This document shows, one piece after another, positions 56,379 through 64,000 of a stretch of DNA of 64,000 bases; within the stretch, counting starts at the first letter, position 1, and every line of letters starts with the position of its first letter. The stretch covers positions 1,240,001 to 1,304,000 of the forward strand of contig JAAROD010000015.1 of NCBI GenBank assembly GCA_012274445.1, read 5' to 3'. A program made the position numbers and the translations under genes. The DNA is from Sclerotiophoma versabilis. Taxonomy: Eukaryota > Ascomycota > Dothideomycetes > Pleosporales > Didymellaceae. A model generated the notes under the pieces. The model did not search any database and was not told the DNA's origin. It was given only the letters and a program-made list of their open reading frames with translations.

Positions 56379-56526
56379 GGCAGGCAGGCAGGCAGGCAGT
56401 CAGTCAGGTAGGCAGGCAGGCAGTCAGTCAGTCAGTCAGGCAGGCAGGCAGGCAGGCAGTCAGTCAGGCAGGCAGGCAGTCAGTCAGTCAGTCAGTCAGT
56501 CAGGCAGGCAGGCGGTCAGTCAGTCA
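56379..56526 (+). repeat. Compound CAGG/CAGT tetranucleotide microsatellite
   Basis: About 37 consecutive four-base units, nearly all CAGG or CAGT, arranged in alternating blocks of 2-6 units, with single variants (TAGG, CGGT). All frames stay open through it, so translated frames across it are artefacts of the repeat. Confidence 0.93.
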
Positions 56527-58783
56527 TGCTGAACTCGGTTGTTTAATTACCATCTGAACAAGAACTGCCCATGAACAAGGCCCGTCAAGCCTTGTCGACG
56601 GTATTGTTGCAAAACTAGCGACACGACGCAACAAAAGGCACGACAGGCCAATCTAGTCTAGGGCACGTTGAATAAGCCACACAGCTCTAGTATGAGCAAC
56701 TATCTACGTATTTGAGATGTGCAGTCCACATCTGAACAATCTAGGCCGTATGCGTACCATGCTCGTATCTCAACAGGGTAAGCTCCTCTTCCTCCTCGCC
56801 CAAGGCCTCTTGCACATCCCATATCCAGCGTCTGCACAGCAGCCCTCCCACGCACCTATACCGCGTCCCAGTCAACACGCCGCAGTACAGGAACGCCTTT
56901 CCCCCCATCCACATCCGCGCATCCATCACCAGTCGACGACGGCAAGCCCGCAGAAGCTCAAAGTGCGCTTCGCTGCCACAACACGACACCCTGTACAGAG
57001 CCTGGCGTCGATCTCGGAAATCGAAACGCGCGTTCCTTACCAGGGATCGAGACGGGGCTGCAAACCACCACCCGCGGTACCACACGGTTTCCCTGCCGGA
57101 GGCCCACGGCTCGCGGAATACGGGTTGACACGCCCTTGTAGATCTAGCCGCCGCGCTGCTGTCCCGTCTCGTCATTCGCTGCGTGCTTGAGATATACCAT
57201 GTACCGACCCGACCGCGACCGCGATCGCGAGATCAGCGAGCAGTGTGTACGATGCGGGTCTTGTTATTCCGTCGACCGGGGCCATGGCCAGCTTGGTGCG
57301 TGGTAGGTCCCGTTGCGGGGGTTGTGCATGTTATGGGTCGTCAGCTGCGGAAAACTGGCGCTTCGCCGTCCATGGCTCGAGGCTGTGTAGGGTCGTACGA
57401 GGTAGTGTTTTGACTGGAAGTCATACGCACACTTCACCGAGATCCAGGACGCGGGTATGGTACCACTCAGCACGCAACGAGTCTTGCGAGTATGTGCTGT
57501 GGCTGCGGTTGCAGTTCTGTAGCAATAATTCCGCCGTACCTGGCGACTCTCGTGACGAAGTACAGCGTGGGTCAAATTCGCACACGGATGGTCCGGGTCT
57601 TCAACCGCACATTTCTCACTGTGTCTTGGAGGCATTCGTGGGCATACTAACCAGTTCGAGAGTGAGCGGAGTTTTCAAAGATATTTTGATCCTCCAACCA
57701 GATAGTGTACGATACGAATCCATCAGAGCCAACGGATCGGCCAGCATGGGTGAGGAAGGGCGCTGAATTGGACTTGTCAGTCACAGCGATCTTCGTTCCG
57801 TCCGCAGCCCCGAAGTCCATCGGTCCACCTTCGTTCAGTCCAGTCCAAGTTTGCCGGCAGACTTGACAGTCGCTTCTTATTGAGCCTTGAAGTCGGAAAG
57901 GGTTCGGTGATAGTCGTACCTCCTAGACTAGTTGTATCTTATTCTGCACCCACTGCCAGGCTCATTACGAATGTCGTTAAAATTGGTTTCTTTCCACTCT
58001 TCTTCGTATACGATTTCCAAACTTACACCGTAGTTGTCTGTTTCAGCGCTGATTTCGAAATCTCTCACTATGAAGAGATCCATGTATCGATCTTCATAGC
58101 CCACAAGGTTGCGACCATGCTGGACGTTCTGCAGACAGGTGTTGCAGGGCATCTTTTTCCTTTGGAATGTACGTTGGAGTCTGCTGGCCCCCCGTCAAAC
58201 AGATCGACTTGGGGTCTGTAGTCGCTGCTTTGTCAAGGGCCGCTTTGCCAAGGGCAATACGCCGGCATAACGGTCATCGGTTATAATGGTCATCATGCGT
58301 TTGGCAGTTCCGGAGATTGCGATAAGTCTGTCGCTTGGAACCGTCAACGAAGTGGAAGAGTATATACATATATACACAATACCACATGCAATACGTGCCT
58401 CTGTCAAGATCTTCGTGGCTCTTCCAAGATCCAGTATCTGGATGAGTAGAATCCTGGATCCGATCATTTGTAGCTGTAACCCAGGTGCAGTTGTTGCATG
58501 ACTGCTGGAAGCCCTTCAGGGGTAGACTCGCATGCTTCTTGCTCCTGGCACTCCCATAGTAGCTGGTAGCGTCCGAAGTGTAGACCACGAGGTGAGCAGT
58601 CTTTCTCGGAACACCCATCCTCGTTGATTGATGAGGCAGTTTGTAACTCTCCGTAGCCAGAGACAGACGTCTGTTAGTACGAAAGCATCTGATGCAGAGT
58701 TGTCCGGCTCCCGGCTTGGGTAGAACCCTGCAGTGGTTGCGTTGAGTGTGCGCCGATCTCGAGTGCGGAACAAGCAAATATGA
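56527..58783. other. 2.3-kb gene-poor region
   Basis: No complete gene is recognised. A minus-strand peptide at 57928-58152 (starting MPCNTCLQNVQHGRNL, with acidic middle part and ending in SGCRIRYN) looks protein-like and is open 14 codons further upstream; it could be a remnant of a Cys-rich fungal protein such as a HET-type gene, but I cannot confirm it. Other frames look random. Confidence 0.4.
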
Positions 58784-59473
58784 TCACTGTGTAGGTCCTC
58801 CACCAGCATTCGCAGCCTTGATCAATCTGTCCTTTTTCCCCTCCTTCCACGCCTTATCAAGTGCTTCGAGCTTCCCACCCAAAACCTGAACATTACCAGG
58901 TTCGAGCATGACTACTGCTCTGCGCACTTCGACATTCCGCAACAGGAGCTTTGTACCCATGCCCATGTTTGTATTAAGCCCGTCAATACCTCGAAAGTCC
59001 AGTGCATATATCTGCAGTCCTTTTGCATCCTGCAGAAGTAGTCTGAACGGGCCTTTGCTGTGTGCAGTCGCAGCAGCTTCGCCAGAATCGTCGTTCTCTG
59101 GCTCGATTACTCGAACAATCTCTCGTCCCTTCGTCATCTCGCCGCGCTCTCTTGCCTCAATCGCTTCGACCTGTGACCAACGCGACTGTCCGATATCTTC
59201 GATGTCGAGCACTTGACAAACGATTGCACCTTCAAGAAAGCGAGACTGAACTGTCCCTCTCAGAACGTCTGCTGGAAAAACCGACAGTGGAGACTGATCG
59301 AGTGACGATGTGATGTCAGATGCAAGAAGACGAAATAGGCATGTCTGCTTTAGCGCAGCAAGTGCTGTGTTTGGCCGTATGGACGACAGGAAGTTTTGCA
59401 GCCATGCTGGCTTTGGGTGAAGATGTCTCGCTGCGAGGTGTTGCATTAGCTCTGCCGCAGCGTCATTTGCCAT
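58784..59473 (-). CDS. RMI1: RMI1 N-terminal-domain protein (RecQ-mediated genome instability 1)
   Basis: Single exon of 229 residues. The N-terminal helices (HLAARHLHPKPAWLQNFLSS) and the OB-fold blocks (ADVLRGTVQSRFLEGAIVCQVLDIEDIGQSRW; LLLQDAKGLQIYALDFRGI; GTKLLLRNVEVRRAVVMLEPGNVQVLGG) match the RMI1 N-terminal family. Rmi1 joins Top3 and the RecQ helicase Sgs1/BLM to dissolve double Holliday junctions and prevent crossovers. The length fits a yeast-type Rmi1 with only the first OB domain. A short insert rich in Glu and Ala (about 125-140) splits the fold. It is divergent from VPS51, with 220 bases between the starts. Confidence 0.85.
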   Translation of the reverse strand: MANDAAAELMQHLAARHLHPKPAWLQNFLSSIRPNTALAALKQTCLFRLLASDITSSLDQSPLSVFPADVLRGTVQSRFLEGAIVCQVLDIEDIGQSRWSQVEAIEARERGEMTKGREIVRVIEPENDDSGEAAATAHSKGPFRLLLQDAKGLQIYALDFRGIDGLNTNMGMGTKLLLRNVEVRRAVVMLEPGNVQVLGGKLEALDKAWKEGKKDRLIKAANAGGGPTQ

Positions 59474-59693
59474 ATTGGCGATCGAGTGAAGTTTTGTTCG
59501 TGACCACCGATGATGTTGTTACTTTCATATAGGAAGCTCGGGGAGACGCGTCGCGTAAATGACGTGGGGAGCTCTTTCAAACGGTGGCCTTGGCAGTTCA
59601 CACCTGGAGCACAGGGCTTCAACATGCCACCTCCCCACTCAAAAGACACATGCTGCACCAAAAGCCCCAGAACTTGCTGAAAGACATTCCACA

Positions 59694-60536
59694 ATGTCGA
59701 CCATAGCTTCACCTCGTCCCAGTTCCTCTATACGGAGCCCCTCATCCACGCGCAACTCGTTTGATAGCTCCACAAGACCTCCGCCCAATGCGCGGCGCAA
59801 TCGCGCCGCGCTACGAGATTACTATGGGATCAAGAACGCTCAGAAAGAAGCAGATGCCAAGATATCAGAAGAGTCCGGGCTGGGCCCTGAGGAAGATGAG
59901 ACTTTGACAGAGCTGGACGCTGCCGACTTCAATGCGGAGGCCTTTGTGGACGGCTTGCTTTCAAAGGAGGGCTTGAAGGGTGTGCTGAAAGTAGAGGCTG
60001 ATCTTGTATCACGTATGTCGCACTGGCAGAACCAGACTGCATTTCGCTGACTATGAGAAGAGATACGGAATCTCGACAGCGACAGGAAGTCACTTGTCTA
60101 CGACAACTACTCCAAGTTACTATCTGCTACTAGCACCATTCGACGAATGCGTGGAAACATGGATCCCCTAGCTCCCACTACCCATACACTCGGTCCTGCC
60201 ATCGCACACATCGCAGAGACCGCTGCCTCGCTTTCGTCTTCTATGCAAGGTCTCCAGAACAAGTCCGAGGGTTTAGGTATTGATATACGTATACAAGGAG
60301 AGCCAGAGAAGGAAGAGGAGGCTGCTAGAAAAAGGAAAAAGCAAGAGACTGTTAGGTGGGTGCTGGGTACTCCCAGGCGTCTGCGTGATCTTGTTGATCA
60401 GGAGCAAGAAGAAGAAGCTGCGAAAGAATGGGAAGAAGTAAGCAAAATCCTCGACAAGTGGAAAAACGTCGCTGGGGTCGAAGAGCTCAGAGCAACCTGT
60501 GAAAGCATTCTGAGCGAAGATGCGGAATCAGATTGA
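59694..60536 (+). CDS. VPS51: Vps51, GARP complex subunit
   Basis: Two exons, 59694-60012 and 60061-60536, with a 48-bp intron, give 264 residues. After a Ser/Pro-rich N-terminus (about 1-35) comes the conserved Vps51 block: NRAALRDYYGIK, FVDGLLSKEGLKGVLKVEADL, then across the intron IRNLDSDRKSLVYDNYSKLL and ATSTIRRMRGNMDPL. The C-terminus is predicted coiled coil. Vps51 belongs to GARP, the tethering complex that returns endosome-derived vesicles to the late Golgi, and binds the SNARE Tlg1. Length is normal for the fungal short form. In the joined frame Gln replaces the more common Glu at the splice junction. Confidence 0.85.
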
Positions 60537-61227
60537 GCTTTAAATCCCTCGCATACGGGAACACGACTTACCAGACGTGTTTGGTCAGAGCACGAACCTG
60601 AGGAACAAGAATGAGTTCATAGCTCTCACCACCAGCCTACCGAGAAGTTAGGTTCACCGGCCTCGAAGTATTACTTCTTCAGCCTACTGTGGAAGACCGG
60701 TCTCGTATGATTGGTGGAACAATCGACCCAGGATCCTACATCTGACTACACCGATCTGAAAGCTCTCCACCTCCGGATAACAATTCGCTGTGCACCTTAC
60801 GTGGTTAGTCTTCTGTGCCGCTGCCGTGAGGTTGCCGTACCTCGGACAAGCTTGCATGCTTTCAAGTCTTGGCTGGACCTGCAATTCTGGGTTACGATAG
60901 GCTCCATACCGCACCAGCCTCCTTACATACCAGCCCCCTCCGCCCCAAGGGCTTGGCTTCTACCCCACGGTTCTCACTTAGCCCGACTACCGAAAGCTTC
61001 TTAGCTATATGTGGGGTATTCTGGGGAAGTCTGCAGCGGAAAGCTTTTCCAACACTCAAGCTAAGCTTCGAAGAGCTGCTGGAATGAGCGTTTTTACGGA
61101 GGAATTGATCATGCTCTAAGTGTTACACGACTCAGAGATGGCTTGGATGGCAGTTATAAGCAGCTGGAACGGCATTACAAACGTGAGGAAAAGCTAGTCG
61201 GTTAAGAATCGTCGTATCACTCCTACA
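60537..61227. other. VPS51-polygalacturonase intergenic region
   Basis: About 690 bases with no gene seen. TTATAAG at 61154-61160, about 70 bases upstream of the polygalacturonase ATG, is a weak TATA candidate. Confidence 0.45.
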
Positions 61228-62624
61228 ATGATGCGTCTTACGACATCATCTCTAGCTGCTCTGTTGCTGCTTGTTCCTATAGCGTCGTCAGTATCAGTAG
61301 CCGAAAACTTCCTTGAAACATTACGCACACTGCGTCCGTTCCACGCTCAATCCTCGCCCAACCGTAACAGGACCTGCGTGGCTGAATCTCACAACGACCT
61401 CAAGACCGACGATGCAGACAACATCCTCCAAGCAGTTCACGACTGTAATGGGGGCGGTCATGTAATCTTCGCCGGAAAGCAGACCTACACAATCGCTTCC
61501 CCTCTGAACCTCACCGGCCTCACATCCGTAGATCTCGACATTCAAGGCACCTTGTCTTTCCCCTCAGACAACCTCACATACTGGCAAGCCAACTCCTTCG
61601 ACCTGCAATACCAGAACGCGACTTCCTTCTTCATCCTAGGTGGCACAGACATCAATGTCTACGGCTCGGGTACCGTGCAAGGCAACGGCCAAGCATGGTG
61701 GGACGAGTACGTCAACAACAAGAAACTCAAGCGACCTGTGCTGTTCGCCATTGTCGGGCTCGAGGGCGGTAGCGTGAGCAGCATCAAGATGCGCAACTCG
61801 CCATTCTGGCACAACATCATCGCCAACTCGAGCGACGTCGTGTACTCAGGTCTCGATCTGTTCTCGACCAGCAACAATGGGAATTTCGAAAAGAACACGG
61901 ACGGATGGGACATCTACCGTAGCACCCGAGTCACAATTGAGAACTCGACGATTACAAACGGCGATGGTAGGATTTCCCTCTTCTCTCATTCCCGGTCTGA
62001 TGACAGCCCGCCCACTAACACTCCCCGCTAGACTGTGTCTCTTTCAAACCAAACTCGACATCCATTCTCGTGCAGAACCTGCGCTGCAACGGCACACACG
62101 GCATCTCCGTCGGCTCGCTGGGCCAATACCCGGCGCGCGTCGATTACGTCGAGGACATACTCGTGCGCAACATCAGCATGGCCAACAGCAGCGAGGGCGC
62201 ACGCATCAAAGTCTGGCCCGACGCGTACTCGGAGAAGAGCGCGTCGCTGACGGGCGGCGGCGGCCGCGGGCTCGTCAGAAACGTCACCTACGACGGCATG
62301 CAGCTGGACAATGTGGATTACGGGATCACCATCACGCAGTGCTACGGGCAGGATGACGAGGAGGAGTGTTTCAAGCATCCGAGTAAGTTGAACATTACAG
62401 ATGTTGTGTTCAGGAATATCCGCGGTAGGACGAATAGGGTGTTTAGTCCGATTGTGGGGCATTTGGTGTGCTCGAGTCCGCATACGTGCTCTGGCATTAT
62501 CGCCGAGAATGTGGATATTAGGACTATCAACGGCAGCAATCTTGTGACATGCAGGAACGTGGATGAGAGCACGTTGGGGGGGTTGAACTGTACGGATTGG
62601 AGCAAGGGGTATAATCCTGCGTGA
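61228..62624 (+). CDS. Secreted GH28 polygalacturonase (exo-type likely)
   Basis: Two exons, 61228-61966 and 62032-62624, with a 65-bp intron, give 443 residues. A signal peptide (about 1-22) precedes the right-handed beta-helix. Catalytic landmarks are in order: NTDGWD (about 223), DDC at the splice junction (Asp pair about 246-247), a THG version of the GHG motif (CNGTHGISVGSLG, about 270) and RIKVW (about 302). Several N-x-S/T sequons and many Cys pairs fit a secreted glycoprotein. GH28 enzymes hydrolyse pectin; the NTDGWD spacing and C-terminal blocks (PIVGHLVCSSPHTCSGI) look most like exopolygalacturonases. THG in place of GHG is seen in some fungal members, so activity is probably kept. 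It is convergent with APC2, 100 bases between stops. Confidence 0.88.
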
Positions 62625-62724
62625 GCGTGGTTGCAACCAGGGGTATCGCCTATGTCTAGCTCTTCGTGGTAGCTATGAATGAATCCGAAAGATCCGCTTT
62701 CACGACTTTCTCACTTCTTACTTC

Positions 62725-64000
62725 TTACTTCTTCACACCCCACACATCGCCTCCAAACGCAACGACCTTCCCCTCGCCTTCCATCTCCTGCAGCAGCCCG
62801 CCCACTTCTTCTTCTCCAAACGGGAAGCCTCCGACAACCATCATCCGCATCATCATCAAGATCCTGCTAACCGGCATAGTACCCTGCGCCGTCAACATTC
62901 CGATGATAAACGCAGCATAAACGTCCTTCTTCTCGTTCAGCAGATCCTGCTGGCTCCTTACAGCGGTGGGTTGCTGCGCGGCTTCCACAGCAGCTAATTC
63001 CGCAGCGGCAGCGGCGGCGTCCTCGTCTGCTTTAGACGTCTTGTCGGATCTGGGTAGGGACTCGATGATGGCATAAGTATCTGCACCTGTTTCGCGGAGC
63101 ACGGACTTGCCGACCCAGAAAGCGGCAGCCTGTCGGACGAGCGACTCGTCCATGTCGAGCATTTCTTCCAGCTGAGTTACGTTTCGAGATATGCCTTCGC
63201 CGGACTTTGAGAGTTTTGCGGCAATGTGTTGCTCGTCGGGCTGCGGTTGGAAGGCATGCACGACGCTGACCTGCCAGGGTGTCAGGTTTTCGAAGTCTTC
63301 CGTTCGGTCGGCGAAGGTGAGTGTTATGCTACCACTGCCCAAGGCATTCATCCAGCGCAGTTTGCGCATGCCTTTTATGCGGGAGAAATTAGTGCCATAT
63401 TGCTCTTGCAAGGCAGATATCTCGGCAGGGACGCGAAAGTCGTCATCTCGTAACAGCGGCCAGAAAAAGGAGGACAAGATTTGTGCGTTGAGCGTAGGGC
63501 CTGGGGGCGCTGCTGCAGGAGTAGAGGGTGAGAGGCGCGAATTTGCTCGAGTTGGACGACGGGGCTGTGGGGTGCGTGGGTGCCGGCCCTCTGGCGTTAA
63601 TGCATTTTTGAATTGTTGCTCGGGGGTGAAGAAGGCTTGTGTGGGTGGTGATGTGGTAATGGCGGCGCGGATGGAGGCATTGATGCGTTTGGAGTCCAGG
63701 ACGTCGCGGAGCATTACTTCGCATGCTTGGAGGTTGTTGTCGCCAAGACGCATCTTGATGAGTTCGAGGAGGCGAATCTCTTTCTCATACTCCGGGTCCT
63801 GACAACGCAGGAGGTGGTCGCCAAGAATGTTCTTGAGCTCGTTGATGAAATCATCGCGCTCCCAGAGTGTCAGCAAGAACCATATGACATCCTCTACTTT
63901 CGATTTCTTGTAGTCCGGTGAGGCGTCTTGCGGTGACGGCTGCCAGTTCATGTCATTCCAATTCAGCTCTTCGTCTACTTCTTGACCAAGGCTCGCAAGT
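62725..64000 (-). CDS. APC2: Anaphase-promoting complex subunit 2 (Apc2), partial
   Basis: The 3' part of a minus-strand gene; the frame stays open to the right edge, so at least 425 C-terminal residues are present and the N-terminus is outside. Cullin-homology features are clear: VIWFLLTLWERDDFINEL, GDHLLRCQDPEYEKEIRLLELIKMRLGDNNLQACEVMLRDVLDSKR, and later SSFFWPLLRDDDFRVP. The last 150 residues form the C-terminal APC2 domain (VTQLEEMLDMDESLVRQAAAFWVGKSVLRE). Apc2 holds the RING subunit Apc11 in the APC/C, the ligase that triggers anaphase and mitotic exit. An Ala-rich insert (EDAAAAAAELAAVEAAQQ) lies just before the C-terminal helices. No frame break is seen in the part covered. Confidence 0.88.
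   Translation of the reverse strand, partial: LASLGQEVDEELNWNDMNWQPSPQDASPDYKKSKVEDVIWFLLTLWERDDFINELKNILGDHLLRCQDPEYEKEIRLLELIKMRLGDNNLQACEVMLRDVLDSKRINASIRAAITTSPPTQAFFTPEQQFKNALTPEGRHPRTPQPRRPTRANSRLSPSTPAAAPPGPTLNAQILSSFFWPLLRDDDFRVPAEISALQEQYGTNFSRIKGMRKLRWMNALGSGSITLTFADRTEDFENLTPWQVSVVHAFQPQPDEQHIAAKLSKSGEGISRNVTQLEEMLDMDESLVRQAAAFWVGKSVLRETGADTYAIIESLPRSDKTSKADEDAAAAAAELAAVEAAQQPTAVRSQQDLLNEKKDVYAAFIIGMLTAQGTMPVSRILMMMRMMVVGGFPFGEEEVGGLLQEMEGEGKVVAFGGDVWGVKK

Noticed and set aside
56170..56532. Frame translating the CAGG/CAGT repeat
   Set aside because: Repeat artefact giving GRQAGSQSV-type peptide; no start context or homology.
1..64000. tRNA, rRNA, CRISPR arrays or intact transposons
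   Set aside because: Scanning by eye for T-loop GTTCRANYC boxes, regular spacer arrays, transposase or reverse-transcriptase motifs gave nothing convincing.

Overview
This window is fungal nuclear DNA from a filamentous ascomycete (Pezizomycotina). The evidence is short spliceosomal introns of about 47 to 60 bp with GT...AG ends, many split genes on both strands, close gene spacing, and family content such as a white-collar-1 photoreceptor, a DASH subunit, an ApsB/Mto1-type spindle-pole protein and Zn2Cys6 regulators. A dothideomycete (possibly Pleosporales) is my best guess from overall gene style, but that is inference. I see no virus, plasmid, rRNA, tRNA or CRISPR array.

Layout. 0-9 kb: a Wss1-type DNA-protein crosslink protease, a repeat-rich gene-poor stretch with a possible decayed MITE, a secreted class II haem peroxidase, a phytanoyl-CoA-dioxygenase-like enzyme and a secreted GH32 beta-fructosidase. 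9.6-22 kb: the ERAD ubiquitin ligase Hrd1, an orphan protein, two adjacent mitochondrial carriers (Ymc1-like, then mitoferrin-like) and a MIT-AAA ATPase of the Sap1/Yta6 group. 22-30.4 kb: the meiotic factor Hop2, a frameshifted BTB/POZ pseudogene, and then three genes that look functionally linked: quinolinate phosphoribosyltransferase, a Zn2Cys6 regulator and a Tna1/Dal5-family transporter. 31.9-46.8 kb: a small mitochondrial membrane protein, the coiled-coil ApsB/Mto1 protein, an Ecd/Sgt1 protein, a Ytp1-like membrane protein, Dam1 and a CRAL-TRIO lipid-transfer protein. 46.8-56.5 kb: simple repeats, mitochondrial ribosomal protein uS2m, the WC-1 blue-light receptor, and a Ras-like GTPase followed by a compound tetranucleotide microsatellite. 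58.8-64 kb: RMI1 and VPS51 as a tight divergent pair, a secreted GH28 polygalacturonase, and the 3' part of anaphase-promoting-complex subunit 2 running off the right edge.

How the genes work together. Most are housekeeping: genome stability (Wss1, Hop2, Rmi1), chromosome segregation (Dam1, ApsB, Apc2), trafficking and ER quality control (Vps51, Hrd1, Sec14-like) and mitochondria (carriers, uS2m). Three secreted enzymes (peroxidase, GH32, GH28) fit a plant-associated lifestyle. The best candidate for an uncharacterised functional unit is the quinolinate/nicotinate group at 24.4-30.3 kb. Exon boundaries were worked out by hand from splice signals, frame continuity and family motifs; every multi-exon model given here sums to a whole number of codons.
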